DNA of 64,000 nt, from NCBI GenBank assembly GCA_963969495.1, contig OZ018327.1, forward strand, positions 36,213,282 to 36,277,281. The letters are read 5' to 3'. Shown piece after piece: positions 22,061 through 33,399 of this stretch. Every line of letters begins with the position of its first letter. Position 1 is the stretch's first letter. The position numbers and the translations under genes are program-made. The DNA comes from Ceratothoa steindachneri. Taxonomy: Eukaryota; Arthropoda; Malacostraca; Isopoda; Cymothoidae. The notes below the pieces were generated by a model. The model searched no databases and was not told the origin of the DNA. It saw nothing but the letters and a program-made list of their open reading frames with translations.

Positions 22061-22591
22061 ACTGGTTAAATTTGGGATCATGCCCGCCCTCGAATTAAAA
22101 AAAAAAAAACCCTTGTAATATTCCTAATTCGAAAGCCTAACTTTAGATTTGAATTCAAAAGGCGATTGTTAAATGTCGTTAGGCCTCTAGTTTTTCTACC
22201 GCGTTCCTTGATTTCAGACATATAAGCCTCACCCCAGAATACTATTTAAATCAATCATATTTTCTTTAAATTTGATTAATATGAAATGTCCATATCATAT
22301 TTTAATTCAGAAAAAAATAACTTTAAAATTATATATAATACACTATAGTGTGATTCTAAATTCACTATGTGTCTCCCAAGATGGCGGCCAATCTATTTTT
22401 AGCTATAACATCATAATTAGAAATTTGCCCACATTAAGTAGTGAAGAAGCTATGTAGAGTATATTTAAGGCATACTCTACGATATATCTACGATATAGTC
22501 TATATAGCATTTGCATATTTAAAAAAAATAGAGATATTTAAAACAAAGCGCCCACAAAATTCGAAGGTAGGCATAAACCCAACATTAACCT

Positions 22592-22678
<87 letters not shown>
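22592..22678. repeat. (TA)n microsatellite
   Basis: A near-pure TA tract of about 86 bp. Long Tyr-Ile ORFs across it are artefacts. Confidence 0.99.
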
Positions 22679-22680
<2 letters not shown>

Positions 22681-22714
22681 CAACAATAACCACAAATTTA
22701 GACAAAAAGTCTCA

Positions 22715-22990
22715 TTATATGCAACAAGAAGGAAAGTCCCTCCAATGGCCTGTGACGTTTTGTGATAAGATGATAAATGGTTATTGCATCGATGGTTTCC
22801 CATGGTTCAAATCACTTACAAGTGCCTTTGAATGGCTAAATGAGGCTTCTGCCACTAGATGGCAGATTTGAAATCTCCAGAGTGAATAACCTTATGTCCC
22901 ATGGTCTCTAAATGGGTCTAAATGGGTACAATTGACTTTACTCCTTTTGAAAAGAAAGCGACACCTAGATCTGGCTCTTCGCCGCAGGTA
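22715..22990 (+). mobile_element. Short interspersed element, copy 2
   Basis: Matches 17835-18126 from CAACAAGAAGGAAAGTCCC to CTTCGCCGCAGGTAAAAAT. Here CCACTAGATGGCAGATTTG replaces the longer form of copy 1: 26 bases between two GATGGC words are missing. Confidence 0.85.
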
Positions 22991-23815
22991 AAAATAGTAT
23001 CAAAATGGATAATCCAAAGATAACACGACGGTTGCAAAATTCCAGACCAATTTTCCTAAAAAGGACTGAAATCAAGTTACAACATAAGCGTTTTAACTGT
23101 TTATCGGCACTAATACTGTCACTCAGTTTGCCTGACTGTAAACAATCTACTCTTTCTGCTAAAGTAGCAAAATGATCTTGGCTTTATTATTTATTTTAAG
23201 TATTTATAGCCCTTTTTACCTTATAGCTTCATCTGGCTTTATTATAACAAAATAATACTAAAGTTTATAAAATTATCTTAGAAAAAGTTCCATTGGTTCC
23301 AAATTTGATCATTTTTGTTTAAAAAGTACCAAAAATGATCGATTTACAGTAAAAACGTACTTTCGTCATGCTAAAATTACCAAATCTTGTACTATCATAG
23401 CAAATGTGGCAACTCTGCTAATGAGTACGGAAAGATGATTAACGTACGAACACACAAATTTACAAGTCTGAATTTAATCATGAAGGGGGTGCGAAAAGAC
23501 ATTTTTGAGGAGAGTTCGGGAGTTCGGATGAGGGTTGGGTTCATTAAGGGATTAGTATTGAATTGACCATCGGATCAGATGAAGTTGGGACTTTCCTTCA
23601 CGAGATCTGATTCAATTCATCCGATGGTCAAAAATATCTTTCCCGCACAGCCCCCTGATTAAATTCTGACATATAAATTTGGGAGTTCTCAGATTAATGA
23701 TCGGAACTGAATTACGGAATGTGTAGTCCATCCGGCAACTAACCACACCTGATGTTGCTTAACTTCGCTCTAAAGTCGGAAGCGGTGATTCTATATTATA
23801 TTTTTATATATACCG
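22991..23815. other. No gene recognised
   Basis: AT-rich sequence with no coherent frame. It contains a short inverted repeat: a GAACTGAATC-like segment near 23560-23590 pairs with GATTCAATTCATCCGATGGTC near 23609-23629 (ATTGACCATCGGATCAGATG at 23564). This makes a local hairpin of unknown role. Confidence 0.4.
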
Positions 23816-23819
23816 AGTA

Positions 23820-23820
<1 letters not shown>

Positions 23821-23896
<76 letters not shown>
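23821..23896. repeat. (TA)n microsatellite
   Basis: A TA tract ending at the outer boundary of the - strand Penelope-like copy. Microsatellite next to a Penelope end is a common arrangement. Confidence 0.98.
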
Positions 23897-23897
<1 letters not shown>

Positions 23898-23904
23898 ATA
23901 TATG

Positions 23905-24665
23905 ATAGTGAAACCACTGTATAGGAGCCAAAAGTTTAATTTACGAGACTAGTTTCAGTATGTAGTTTATCATACCCTGTTCAATCGTATACTGAGAATG
24001 TAATTTTTGCACAAGTCTATAAATAGTGTACAGATCAGAAAAACAACAAAGAAACACAAAACAGGAGAAATAGGTCATTAATCAGTGGGGGAGGGGGGAG
24101 TCTAAGATCGTTGACTAAGCTGTTTACGATGAAGTTACGGGAATGGGGGCTGCATTTCAATTGCCCATCTGACAAATTAAAATTGGGAATTTCTCCTATT
24201 AATATAGATTCTACTATTTATATTTTAGGGAAATCTTTACAATTATATATGATTTGTACCTTTGAATAGTCAATTTGTTGGTTGAAATTGATAATATGAT
24301 TAAAAATATTGGATGTGGTACTGCCTCGTCTAACATCACCTTTATATTCATACTGTAAATTTGTTTTGTTAAGGTTTTTCCGGTCTCTCCTATGTAGAAT
24401 GAGGGACAGTTTGTAGAGCCACACGGGATTAAATATACACCTGCTTCATTTGGCTGATCCACGGGCTTGGTTGAAGGGAAAGATTTAAGGATAGAAAAAG
24501 GGCATTTAAATGGGGTTAGGCCTGGAGAAATAACTTTGTTCCCTCCTTTGAGGAGGGAAGATAAAGGGAGAGATAGACACTTATTATTACTAAATTTGTT
24601 TTTATCCTTGGGACGGTAATAAGTAGATTTTGCTTTCGATAAACTTTCATTGATTACGTGGAGGG
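23905..24665 (-). mobile_element. Penelope-like element, - strand copy with GIY-YIG endonuclease remnant
   Basis: On the - strand the frame starting at 24462 reads NEAGVYLIPCGSTNC and FYIGETGKTLTKQIY, the GIY-YIG endonuclease domain typical of Penelope-like elements. Upstream to about 24665 is the linker (KNKFSNNKCLSLPLS). A frameshift after KQIYSMN puts the remaining domain in other frames. The tail shows IPNFNLSDGQ, the usual end of these proteins. The reverse transcriptase part is absent, so the copy is 5'-truncated. The distal end GTGAAACCACTGTATAGGAG lies next to (TA)n. The same sequence occurs inverted at 24781-25300. Confidence 0.85.
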
Positions 24666-24669
24666 GTTA

Positions 24670-25300
24670 ATTGAATTCAATGAAACCGCAGGTTATATAT
24701 GTAATCTCGTCTTCTAGAAAGCAAGGGTCACATATCCTAAGTGCTCTCAAAAACATACCTGATGCAATGGCTCGCTTAATCTCGTGTGGCTCTACAAACT
24801 GTCTCTCATTCTACATAGGAGAGACCGGAAAAACCTTAACAAAACGAATTTATGAATATAAAGGTGATGTCAGACGAGGCAGTACCACATCCAGTATTTT
24901 TAATCATATTATCAATTTCAACCAACAAATTGACTATTCAAAGGTATAAATCATATATAATTGTAAAGATTTCCCTAAAATATAAATAGTAGAATCTATA
25001 TTAATAGGAGAAATTCCCAATTTTAATTTGTCAGATGGGCAATTGAAATGCAGCCCCCATTCCCGTAACTTCATCGTAAACAGCTTAGTCAACGATCTTA
25101 GACTCCCCCCTCCCCCACTGATTAATGACCTATTTCTCCTGTTTTGTGTTTCTTTGTTGTTTTTCTGATCTGTACACTATTTATAGACTTTTGCAAAAAT
25201 TACATTCTCAGTATACGACTGAAGAGGGTATGATAAACTACATACTGAAACTAGTCTCATAAAATAAACTTTTGGCTCCTATACAGTGGTTTCACTATAA
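24670..25300 (+). mobile_element. Penelope-like element, + strand copy, inverted relative to 23905-24430
   Basis: The frame 24671-24949 has a short unrelated start, then CGSTNCLSFYIGETGKTLTK and DVRRGSTTSSIFNHIINF, matching the GIY-YIG domain. A stop comes at about 24948, and then IPNFNLSDGQ follows in another frame near 25016-25045. About 520 bp (24781-25300) are the near-exact reverse complement of 23905-24430, with scattered differences. The spacer between the arms is about 350 bp. Penelope-like elements are known to occur as inverted partial copies. Both copies lack the reverse transcriptase. Confidence 0.85.
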
Positions 25301-25301
25301 C

Positions 25302-25380
25302 ATAACATAATTTCACGGATAACAAAAGCCACAAGGGCCTATCAAAGGTCATCCGTATCCGTCAAAACCCACCCACTTCA
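25302..25380 (-). mobile_element. 3' tail of a CR1-type LINE or a short element sharing it
   Basis: Reverse complement of the tail GGATGACCTTTGATAGGCCC...CATCCGTGAAATTATGTTATG, seen in full at 29690-29765 after the LINE coding region. It ends with (CATAA)n at 25302, next to the Penelope end. Confidence 0.8.
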
Positions 25381-25384
25381 TCAT

Positions 25385-25750
25385 CATCACTAACTATAAT
25401 TTAAGAACGGGATTTTTTCGAGTATTTGAATAATAATTTCATCTTAGTTTGGTTATGACTTATGTTTTTTTTATCAAAGTTATTTCTAATAATTCTTTTA
25501 TAATATCAAAAAAACAAATGGTGAAGTTCAGAAATAAATATAAGTATCGAAATTTTGTGAATTTTATAAAACCCAAAGAATTACAAATGGTGAAGTTCAG
25601 AAAATTTAGTTTAGAGTTCCTTTTAAAATTATTATAATTGGCGAAGTTCAGAAAACTTAACCATGGCTGCTTTGTTTTAGATTTTAATCTTAGTATCGAA
25701 GCGCAAGCCCCTCAGAAGGGGGAGTGGCGAAGCCATTGCCTGGCACATAT
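25385..25750 (+). repeat. Dispersed repeat, arm 1
   Basis: Matches the reverse complement of 35205-35690. Landmarks are TTAGTTTGGTTATGAC near 25445, AAATGGTGAAGTTCAGAAA at 25517 and 25586, GGCGAAGTTCAGAAAA near 25640, CCATGGCT near 25660 and the CCATTGCCTGG end near 25735. The GAAGTTCAGAAA word is repeated three times inside. No coding region was seen. Confidence 0.8.
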
Positions 25751-27720
25751 ATAATTTAAGATATTTATATTGCATAAAAAAATCGGATCGAAGAGTATAA
25801 TATGCTTAGGAAAAATGATTCCTACCCTTCCCCTTCCCCCTTCATCATGATGTCATTTGTAATGTGTACAATAAGAATTTGGAGAGTTCTCCGCAGTGTA
25901 AAGTAGGCACATAATACAATAACAAGATCTTTATACTTAATTTTATAACTTTTCAATAATTTTAACAATGAAACTATTTTGAAATTTAACAGAAATTTAT
26001 ATTATTATTTTAGGTTTGACTTAGAAAACCTTCATATGGATTCCGCGGAACGATTCATCAGATTAAATTCAATGGCTGCCAACCTCTCATTTATTTTTAA
26101 AGTAATATACGTACGATCTTCACTTGTGTTTTCATGCTAGTGCATTACACTTTAAAATTATTGTTGCTCTTAAGAGTCAAGTTTTTTTAGACCCGAATTT
26201 ATATTTCAATAATCAAAATAATCTGGATGTATAATACTAAACCTTGAAAGCGGGGGAGGGGCTATTAATCGAATATATTGACAACTCTCCATTCCTCCTT
26301 TAAGAAAGTGCAAACTCTTTTATCACTCGAGTTCTTCCTATATAATAAATTTTCAAAGTTTCGAATAAGGTCGGTTTTTCTATTTAGTTATCTGAAAGCA
26401 AAATAAACCATACCGATCTGTGTCATCGAAAGGTTGGCAATCGAATTTTTATTAAAGTCAGCCATGATGGTATATATAGTTAAGTCATTTGCTTAGCTTA
26501 ATTCACCTCTAAAACTCGTACTACGTTGTTTCTCCATCTAGAATGTCATGATTCTCAACATCCATATTTTCACGGAAGGATCCCGTTTGGCAACTAATCT
26601 ATGGTTTAGTTCTATTTTACTCTCGGTAAGTATACGAAATATTGAATTACGATTCTCAAGTTTGACCTAAAACTAGAGTCGTTTCTTGATAAGATTTATG
26701 AAAGCATATCGTAATCTTTTCATGCCAGTAACTTAAAATTCACAAATATTTGTACCTTTTCCTTCCCACAAGCTTATGCTTACCCTCTATACTGCATCCC
26801 AAAACGATTGTTTTTCAACCTCAGATTTTTTAGCCCATTCCAAATGTCACTCAATCTGTTAGCTGTCCTTTTATTTACTAAATTACTCAGAACAGCCAGA
26901 TTTATTTTTATATCCATATTTTTAAAGGGTTATTATAAAATTAAGAACATAAATGGATTTGAAACCCTAATAGGTGATATTTGGTCACTCATTCAGGAAT
27001 TAGCTAGAATAGGAATATAAAAAACCTGGCTCTAAAAAGTCACAGCTGCTTATTTAGGAAAATACCCATTAAAATATTCTTGACTATAAAAACCTAATTA
27101 TTGACTAGCCATAGGATGGTGTCAGTCTATAAATGGAACAAAAATTTCATATAATAAAAGACCAACTATCTTGGTCAACTTTATCTAAACTATATACTGG
27201 TCTAACTTAGATTTAAACTCTCCACTGATGACCTCACTGGGCAAAATTTTACCACCACTATATTAAGAAAGTCTGGGTCATGTCAACAAAAGTAAACCCA
27301 GTATTTTTGGATTTTATTTTTTTTTTTAGAGTAAAATTGGATGATGCTACATTAAAGACCTCTCCTCTACTTGGTAAGGACTCATTCTCAGTTATTGAAA
27401 AAATGAATGTCCAAATATGAAAAACAATATCCAAATAGTTTTAATTGGAGATATCAAAATTGTAAATGTTTTAACTTATTATTGGGTAAAATTACTGGTT
27501 TATATTTTTGTTTTCTATATAGATATAACAAATACTTAATTGACATTGAATTGAAAGTAGTGTTATTTGAAGATACTGGTATAATCTAGAATCTATTAGA
27601 GGTTAGTAAGAAAAGCAATCGATGCAAAAGCTTATATTTTGTAATATATAAAAAAATATGAGCATTTTTCAAAATATAATGTAAAAAAAAAATTATTCTG
27701 GTAAGACAATGAAGAATATC
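25751..27720. other. No gene recognised
   Basis: AT-rich sequence with short unconvincing frames (26808-27020, 27407-27589). No domain, splice pattern or RNA gene could be supported. Confidence 0.5.
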
Positions 27721-27724
27721 TCAA

Positions 27725-27990
27725 AATAACAATATAATTTCACTGATGACAAAAGCTACAAGGGTCTATCAAAGGTTATCCGCATCTGTTGAAACCCACT
27801 AATAAAATGCATCCATAGGATTGTCAGATCATGCATCTACAATATATAATTTGAACCATCCACAAGGATGTATCAAAAACAAAAATCATCATCAAGACTC
27901 TTCAAAATCCAAATCAATCATAATATATAATAATAAAAAACTGCATCCACAGGAATGAGTCCAGAAGAAAGAAATCTGCAGAATAAATTT
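27725..27990 (-). mobile_element. CR1-type LINE 3' UTR fragment
   Basis: Diverged reverse complement of the 3' region at 29480-29765: GATGACAAAAGCTACAAGGG near 27744, then GCATCCATAGGATTG, CATGCATCTAC and GAATGAGTCC near 27953. The coding region is missing. Confidence 0.75.
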
Positions 27991-28127
27991 TAAATTGCTT
28001 AGATTAACGTAGTTAAAAAAAAATATCCTATCAATTAAATAAAAATAAAAGCTATCTGGCAATTAATAATAAAATTATATATAAACCAATTTATAAAATA
28101 CATCAGTAAATTAACAAATCTGGGTTA

Positions 28128-28725
28128 ATGCATCATAAAACAAATATTTTGTATAAAGTATGCACTAGAGTATTACATATCCTTTTCCTGCCACAAACTG
28201 ACATCTACCCTCGCTATGTAACTAAAGAATTAGATAGGGGTGAGAAAGTTGATGTGATCTACTTAGATTTCAGCAAAGCTTTTGATAAGGTTCCACATAG
28301 AAGGCTAGTTCATAAATTAAAGCTGCATGGGATATGTGGGAAGGTTTTAAATTGGATAATTGAATGGCTGAAAAATAGGAAACAGAGTTGTACTGAATGG
28401 AGTGCGGTCAGAGTGGAGGAATGTTATTAGTGGCGTACCTCAGGGATCAGTTTTAGGCCCTTTATTATTTATAATCTATGTAAATGATCTTGGGCAAGGT
28501 GTAAATAGCAAAGTGTCAATTTTTGCTGACGACACTAAATTGGCAGCTGTAGTCAAAGAGGTTGAGGGTAGCTTTAAAGTGCAGGGTGACTTAAATAAGT
28601 TGTTAGCTTGGGCTCAGAAGTGGCAGATGACTTTTAACCTTAATAAATGCAAAGTTATTAACATGGGGAGAGATAATAGGGAATTTAGCTATGAGATGGA
28701 TGGGTATTGGCTTAATTCAGTTGAA
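28128..28725 (+). pseudogene. CR1-type LINE reverse transcriptase, first part
   Basis: The frame 28128-28430 gives DVIYLDFSKAFDKVPHRRLV and KVLNWIIEWLKNRKQ. A one-frame shift near 28400-28430 leads to 28402-28791 with RNVISGVPQGSVLGPLLFII, SIFADDTKLAA (catalytic FADD) and FNLNKCKVINMG. The protein then meets an insertion after MDGYWLNSVED. The N-terminal RT motifs and the endonuclease are missing. Motif style is CR1. Confidence 0.9.
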
Positions 28726-28886
28726 GATAAGAACAAAGAAAAGGAGACTGCAAAAGACCATTCATGGCCTACACTTGTCTTCCCCTGGTGATGGTGCTTT
28801 TTGTGGGTGGGTTTTGACGGAGGCGGATGACCTTTGATAGGCCCTTGTGGCTTTTGTCATCCGTGTAATTATGTTATGTTATGTTA
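28726..28886 (+). mobile_element. Short insertion carrying the LINE 3' tail
   Basis: About 160 bp interrupt the LINE protein between LNSVED and VDRSLKFSKQ. The last 90 bp (GGGTGGGTTTTGACGGAGGC to CCGTGTAATTATGTTATG, then further TTATG) duplicate the 3' tail of the same LINE family. The first 65-70 bp (near ACTTGTCTTCCCCTGGTGAT) are not LINE coding sequence. This fits a short non-autonomous element that borrows the LINE tail. Confidence 0.65.
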
Positions 28887-28889
28887 TGA

Positions 28890-29471
28890 GTAGTAGTAGA
28901 TAGGTCACTGAAATTTTCAAAACAGTGTATTGAGGCAAAAAATAGAGCAAATAGGGTGCTAGGTTATATTAAAAGAAAAGTTAGCTACAAGAGTAAGGAG
29001 GTCATCCTTAAACTATACAACTCTTATGTCAGGCCACATTTAGAGTACTGTATACAGGCATGGTCACCACATTTTAGACATGATATAAACTTATTGGAGT
29101 CAGTACAAAGGAGGGCAACAAAAATAATACCATCCCTGAAGCACCTTGAATATGAAGATAGACTGAGGGTATTAAATATGTTTTCATTTGAAAGAAGGTG
29201 TGTGAGGGGAGATATGATTGAGCTTTTTAAATTTTTTTCTGGTATGGATAAATTGGATTTCAGGAAGTTATTTGAGTTAGAAGGTAGTAATAGAACTAGA
29301 GGCCAACACTTAAAGATTAAAAAACAGAGGTGCAGACTGGATGTTAGAAAATATTTTTTCACTAACAGAGTGGTGGATTATTGGAATAGTTTGCCACCTG
29401 AGACTGTAGACAGCCCAAACTTGAATGTTTTCAAGCGCAGATTGGATGATTATATGGGGATGGGGGGTTAA
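28890..29471 (+). pseudogene. CR1-type LINE, C-terminal domain
   Basis: From VDRSLKFSKQC through LGYIKRKVSYKSKEVILKLY, YVRPHLEYCIQAWSP, LESVQRRATKIIPSLKHL and VVDYWNSLPPETVDSPNLNV to the stop after MGMGG. This is the conserved post-RT region of CR1 elements and is open here for over 170 codons. It continues the reverse transcriptase at 28128-28725 in a single element, separated only by the short insertion. Confidence 0.9.
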
Positions 29472-29766
29472 TTTCTTGCTTTCGGTATGTGGATATGTTT
29501 CTTGACTCATTCCTGTGGATGCAGTTTCTTTTTATTGTATATTTTGGGGACTTTGATTTTGTTTTTGACAGACTCCTATGGAGGCTTTAAATTATATATT
29601 GTAGATGCATGGTTGGACATTCCTATGGATGGTTGAATTGTATATTGTAGATGCATGATCTGACAAAATCCTATGGATGCTTTATGTGGGTGGATTTGAT
29701 GGATACGGATGACCTTTGTTAGGCCCTTGTGGCTTTTGTCATCCGTGAAATTATGTTATGTTACCA

Positions 29767-31180
29767 AATATCCTATTTCTTTGTGGCCCAGTCCACTTAG
29801 GAGTATATGTAAACTAAAGCTCTTCTTACATGCAAAAAGATAATTTGTGTTGTTTTTTTTTAGCAATTTGCCAGCATTTCACAATAGTAATATAAAGTAA
29901 TTATGTGGTTAGAGGAAAATACATTTGTTTGCACATATCCTATACAACAATGCACATCTAGTAAATTCACTCCACCCATAAAACTATTATTAGAAATGAC
30001 TGTGCATTAGATTTACTACTTCCTTTTAATCTTTGTAAGTAGCATTTAGTACTGATAGTTTGATTAAACTTCACTGTAATTTGTAGCCATTCGCATCAGT
30101 ATTATCTTTGTTTACTTGCCTGGTAGGGCCATGGACTCTTAGCAGCACAAGGCAGACTTGGGCGGGACATTGGCCCAGTATATAAACTGATATACGAGTC
30201 AGGTTGGCAATGAAGACAAAGGTGGTACATCGTAATGGGGACTGGTATATGGCATGATAAAATAATACGGTAATTTTATAAAATATAACAAGCGGTTTAA
30301 AGATAATGAAATGACTTTTTAGAGAATATTCAGGCATTTTTTTTGTATGATTCTCAAATTTTTCCTGTGGCTATCAATTTTGTCTTTCAATATCTTAAAG
30401 TTTGCAAGATATAAATATTCATAAATCTCTATTTTTCACATAATAAAATGACCCTGACTTGATTTGCTTCATTGTGCTTTCAACCTTGGTTAGTTGGCAA
30501 GTTTTTTGTGGGAAATGTCAGAATAAATTTTTTCACAAATGTAGGTATATTAAAGTGAAGTATAGTTTTTAAACAAAAACTTATTGTAATTCTTAACTCC
30601 ATTTTTAGTTAAAAATTTGCAATTTTGTTAATTTACTATTATTTTAAAAATAAAATTGAAATAATAAAACACACTAAAAAATATATTTAAAAGTATAAAT
30701 AGTACAGTATTTTTTGCTAAATAGACCGACAAATAACTATTTGGCCTGTAGAGAGCAGAAGACAAAATTATATTTAGTTGAATGGCAATCTCACAGTAAA
30801 TTCCTACAATCATTGTTCAATAATCTTTATGTAAGCAGCTAACTAAACAAAAATGAACAGATAAAAAATTAAGCTGAAATATGGAGGATCTGTGTCTGCA
30901 TGGACAATTATTGTAATTTTTTAAGATTATCAAAAGGTTTGATATTAATTTTGAGATACTTTTTGAATGAATTCCTCAGTAATAATTGATCTAAACTTAA
31001 GTTAAAAAGATTACAGTTGATATTACTTGCAAATTTCCTCTAGGAAGGAGCACATGCACTAACACCAAAAATCATATCCTAAAAGTTTATTGGTATCAGT
31101 TAATAATTTATACAATTGTATAATCTTTCTCCATTGTTATAAATACAACTAATCCTACCTCATTTTTCACCCCTTACCTT
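29767..31180. other. No gene recognised
   Basis: AT-rich sequence. The frame 30071-30337 (-) lacks known motifs and is not accepted as a gene. Confidence 0.5.
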
Positions 31181-31183
31181 AAC

Positions 31184-31850
31184 ATAATTTCATGGATGAC
31201 AAAAGCCACAAGGGCTTATCAAAGCTCATCCGCTTCTGTCAAAACCCACCCACAAAATGCATCCATAGGATTGTGTCAGATCATGCATCTACAAAATACA
31301 ATTTAAACAATCCATAGGATTGTGTCAGATCATGCATCTACAATATACAATTCAAACCATACACAGGAATGTGTCAAAAACAAAAGGCATCATCATAAAG
31401 ACTCGTCAAAATCAATTGTAATATACAATAATAAAAAGCTGCATCCACAGGAATGAGTCCAGAATACCCCTCTAAAATTAACCCTCCCTCCCCATAAAAT
31501 CATCTAATCTGCATTTGAATACTTTCAAGTTTGGACTGTCTACCGTCTCAGATGTCAAACTATTTCAGTAATCTACCACTCTATTGGTAAAAAAAATATT
31601 TTCTAACATCCATCCTGCACCTCTTTTTTTTTTTAATCTTTAAGTGGTGACCCCTAGTCCTATTACTACCTTCCAACTCAAATAGCTTGCTAAAATCCAA
31701 CTTATCCATCCCAGAACAGATTTTAAAAAGCTTAATCATTTCTCCCCTCACACATCTTCTCTCAAATGAGAACATATTTAGTACCCTCAGTCTATCTTCA
31801 TATTCAAGGTGCTTCACCGAAGGTATTATTTTTGTTGCTTTCCTTGTGAA
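31184..31850 (-). mobile_element. CR1-type LINE fragment: end of C-terminal domain and 3' UTR
   Basis: The - strand frame 31817-31581 reads MKHLEYEDRLRVLNMFSFER and RGEMIKLFKICSGMDKLDF, the counterpart of 29136-29360. The 3' UTR runs to 31184 (GATGACAAAAGCCACAAGGG) and again contains repeated CCATAGGATTGTGTCAGATC blocks. At about 31845 the LINE match breaks off. Confidence 0.85.
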
Positions 31851-32160
31851 TTCATGGGTCTGTTTTTCTGTAATTCTTTGTGTAATTCATTGAGCTTTAA
31901 TAATTTGGGAAATATTTTTTAGATACCTGATGAAAATACTGTTTTAGTTAAATCGGCTTTAAAAATTGTCATAGAAGAGCCCCATCAAACTGTTATCATT
32001 TTTAGGATATAAAAATGAAGGATTAGGATTTTGGGTGTAGGCAAGGCACTGTAGCTTCTTGTATTTTTATTACTACGTAAAACAAGAACACCATCTACCA
32101 TCATATTTTATTATAAACTGATTGTCATACATTAGTGCAGACTACATTTCCTCTTACAAT

Positions 32161-32650
32161 TCAAATTTTTTCAGCATTTGAATACCTTTTAACTTTAATG
32201 GAATCTAGGCCTGCATGTTCTAAGTAATGAATCTTTTTTAGTTCCTCTGGCAGTTTTTGCTTTAATATGAAATTTGATTGTAAAAAAATATATTCATTGT
32301 TTGTCGCAGCAAATTTACTGTAACCAATTTTTGCCAGTTTAGTTCTAACACCTTCCACAATTTGTTGAGATGTAGGTTGGTTCTTAATTTTTATAAAAGC
32401 TTTTTTCATTTGTCCGGTGGCACCTCTGGAGTGAGCTAAAATTCCTAATGCTTAAACAAATTTGTCTTTACTCTGAGGATCTTTTGTAATATAATCCTCT
32501 TTTTTTTCTTTAAAACTTTTGGGTAGCACTTAAAATTGTAATTTTTCACTTTTTGTTTTGTCAAATTTCTTTTAATTGGATTATTATGTCTTTCTTGCCT
32601 TTCTATCTCTTCAGGTTTCTCTACTTTTGCGATTATTATTTTCACTTTTT
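32161..32650 (-). pseudogene. Unidentified coding remnant
   Basis: Two - strand frames appear to be one broken protein. 32645-32445 begins MKIIIAKVEKPEEIERQERH and becomes Lys-rich. A shift near 32500 leads to a frame reading ITKDPQSKDKFV, one stop, then ALGILAHSRGATGQMKKAFI and KLAKIGYSKFAATNNEYIFL, ending at 32161. Amino-acid composition is protein-like (charged, no low-complexity bias beyond Lys) and the stop is isolated, so a decayed retrocopy or transposon gene is plausible. I do not recognise the family and give no function. It lies between two CR1 fragments on the same strand. Confidence 0.4.
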
Positions 32651-32699
32651 ATTACTCTTTATATATGAAAATTTTGCTAGTTTTTATAATAGATTTGTT

Positions 32700-33395
32700 A
32701 TAAGTACCTGCTAATTTATATTTTTGCTTAGTATAAATCAGTTAAATTAAAATCAAACAATTGTGTAACTTTTCCACTTTATTAAATAATTTGGCCACTC
32801 TATAAAATTTAGCTTACCAACTTATATACATCTTACATAGATAAATATGTAGGTAAATTAATAATTATAGAAGTAAAAGCTTGTAGAAAATTTTGCTTTA
32901 CTTCTCTTAATTTCCACAAACCATACATTTTCTTTTCACAATTTTTGTATACAAGTTTCACCTCCCAATTTCTTCTAATATAATATCCAAAGATGCCTTC
33001 AAAATTTTCTTAAATGTACTAGCTCCAGTATCAACTTTATTAAGAGTTTTTATTCCTCTACCTCTTTCACGCTGCCCTGTATCTGTCTATTTAACACACA
33101 TTTAAAATGTCTCATCTTGTATCTGTTATGGGTATTTATAACTTTGTTTCTGACAGTAGTTGGTTACTGCTTTGTTTCCACACCAACGGATATTTAAGGG
33201 GGGGGGGGTAGTGGTTCTCAATTCTACATCTAAAAATCAATTCTAAGATTTCAAATAGCCAACTCTCCCATCTTGCTTATTGAGAAGCCCAATTTTCATT
33301 TAGCTTAAAATGCTTCATTTCCCTTCTTTCTGCTTGTATCAAGCGGAAAGGTAAGTACTTCCTTTATTTTGTCGCGCTAATTCAAATTATTATTG
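32700..33395. other. No gene recognised
   Basis: AT-rich sequence with a run of ten G near 33199-33208. No supported coding or RNA feature. Confidence 0.4.
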
Positions 33396-33399
33396 CACT

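Larger units (their letters stand above)
28128..29766 (+). mobile_element. CR1-type LINE, 5'-truncated, with an internal insertion
   Basis: Coding pieces at 28128-28720 and 28890-29471 and a 3' UTR to about 29766, ending CATCCGTGAAATTATGTTATG. The UTR has internal near-repeats of TCCTATGGATG and ATTGTAGATGCATG. Related fragments lie at 25302, 27725 and 31184 in this window, so this is a locally abundant family. Confidence 0.88.

Noticed and set aside
22441..22803. Tyr-Ile repeat proteins across the TA tract
   Set aside because: Pure translation of (TA)n; the same occurs at 51505-51702 and 51877-52277.
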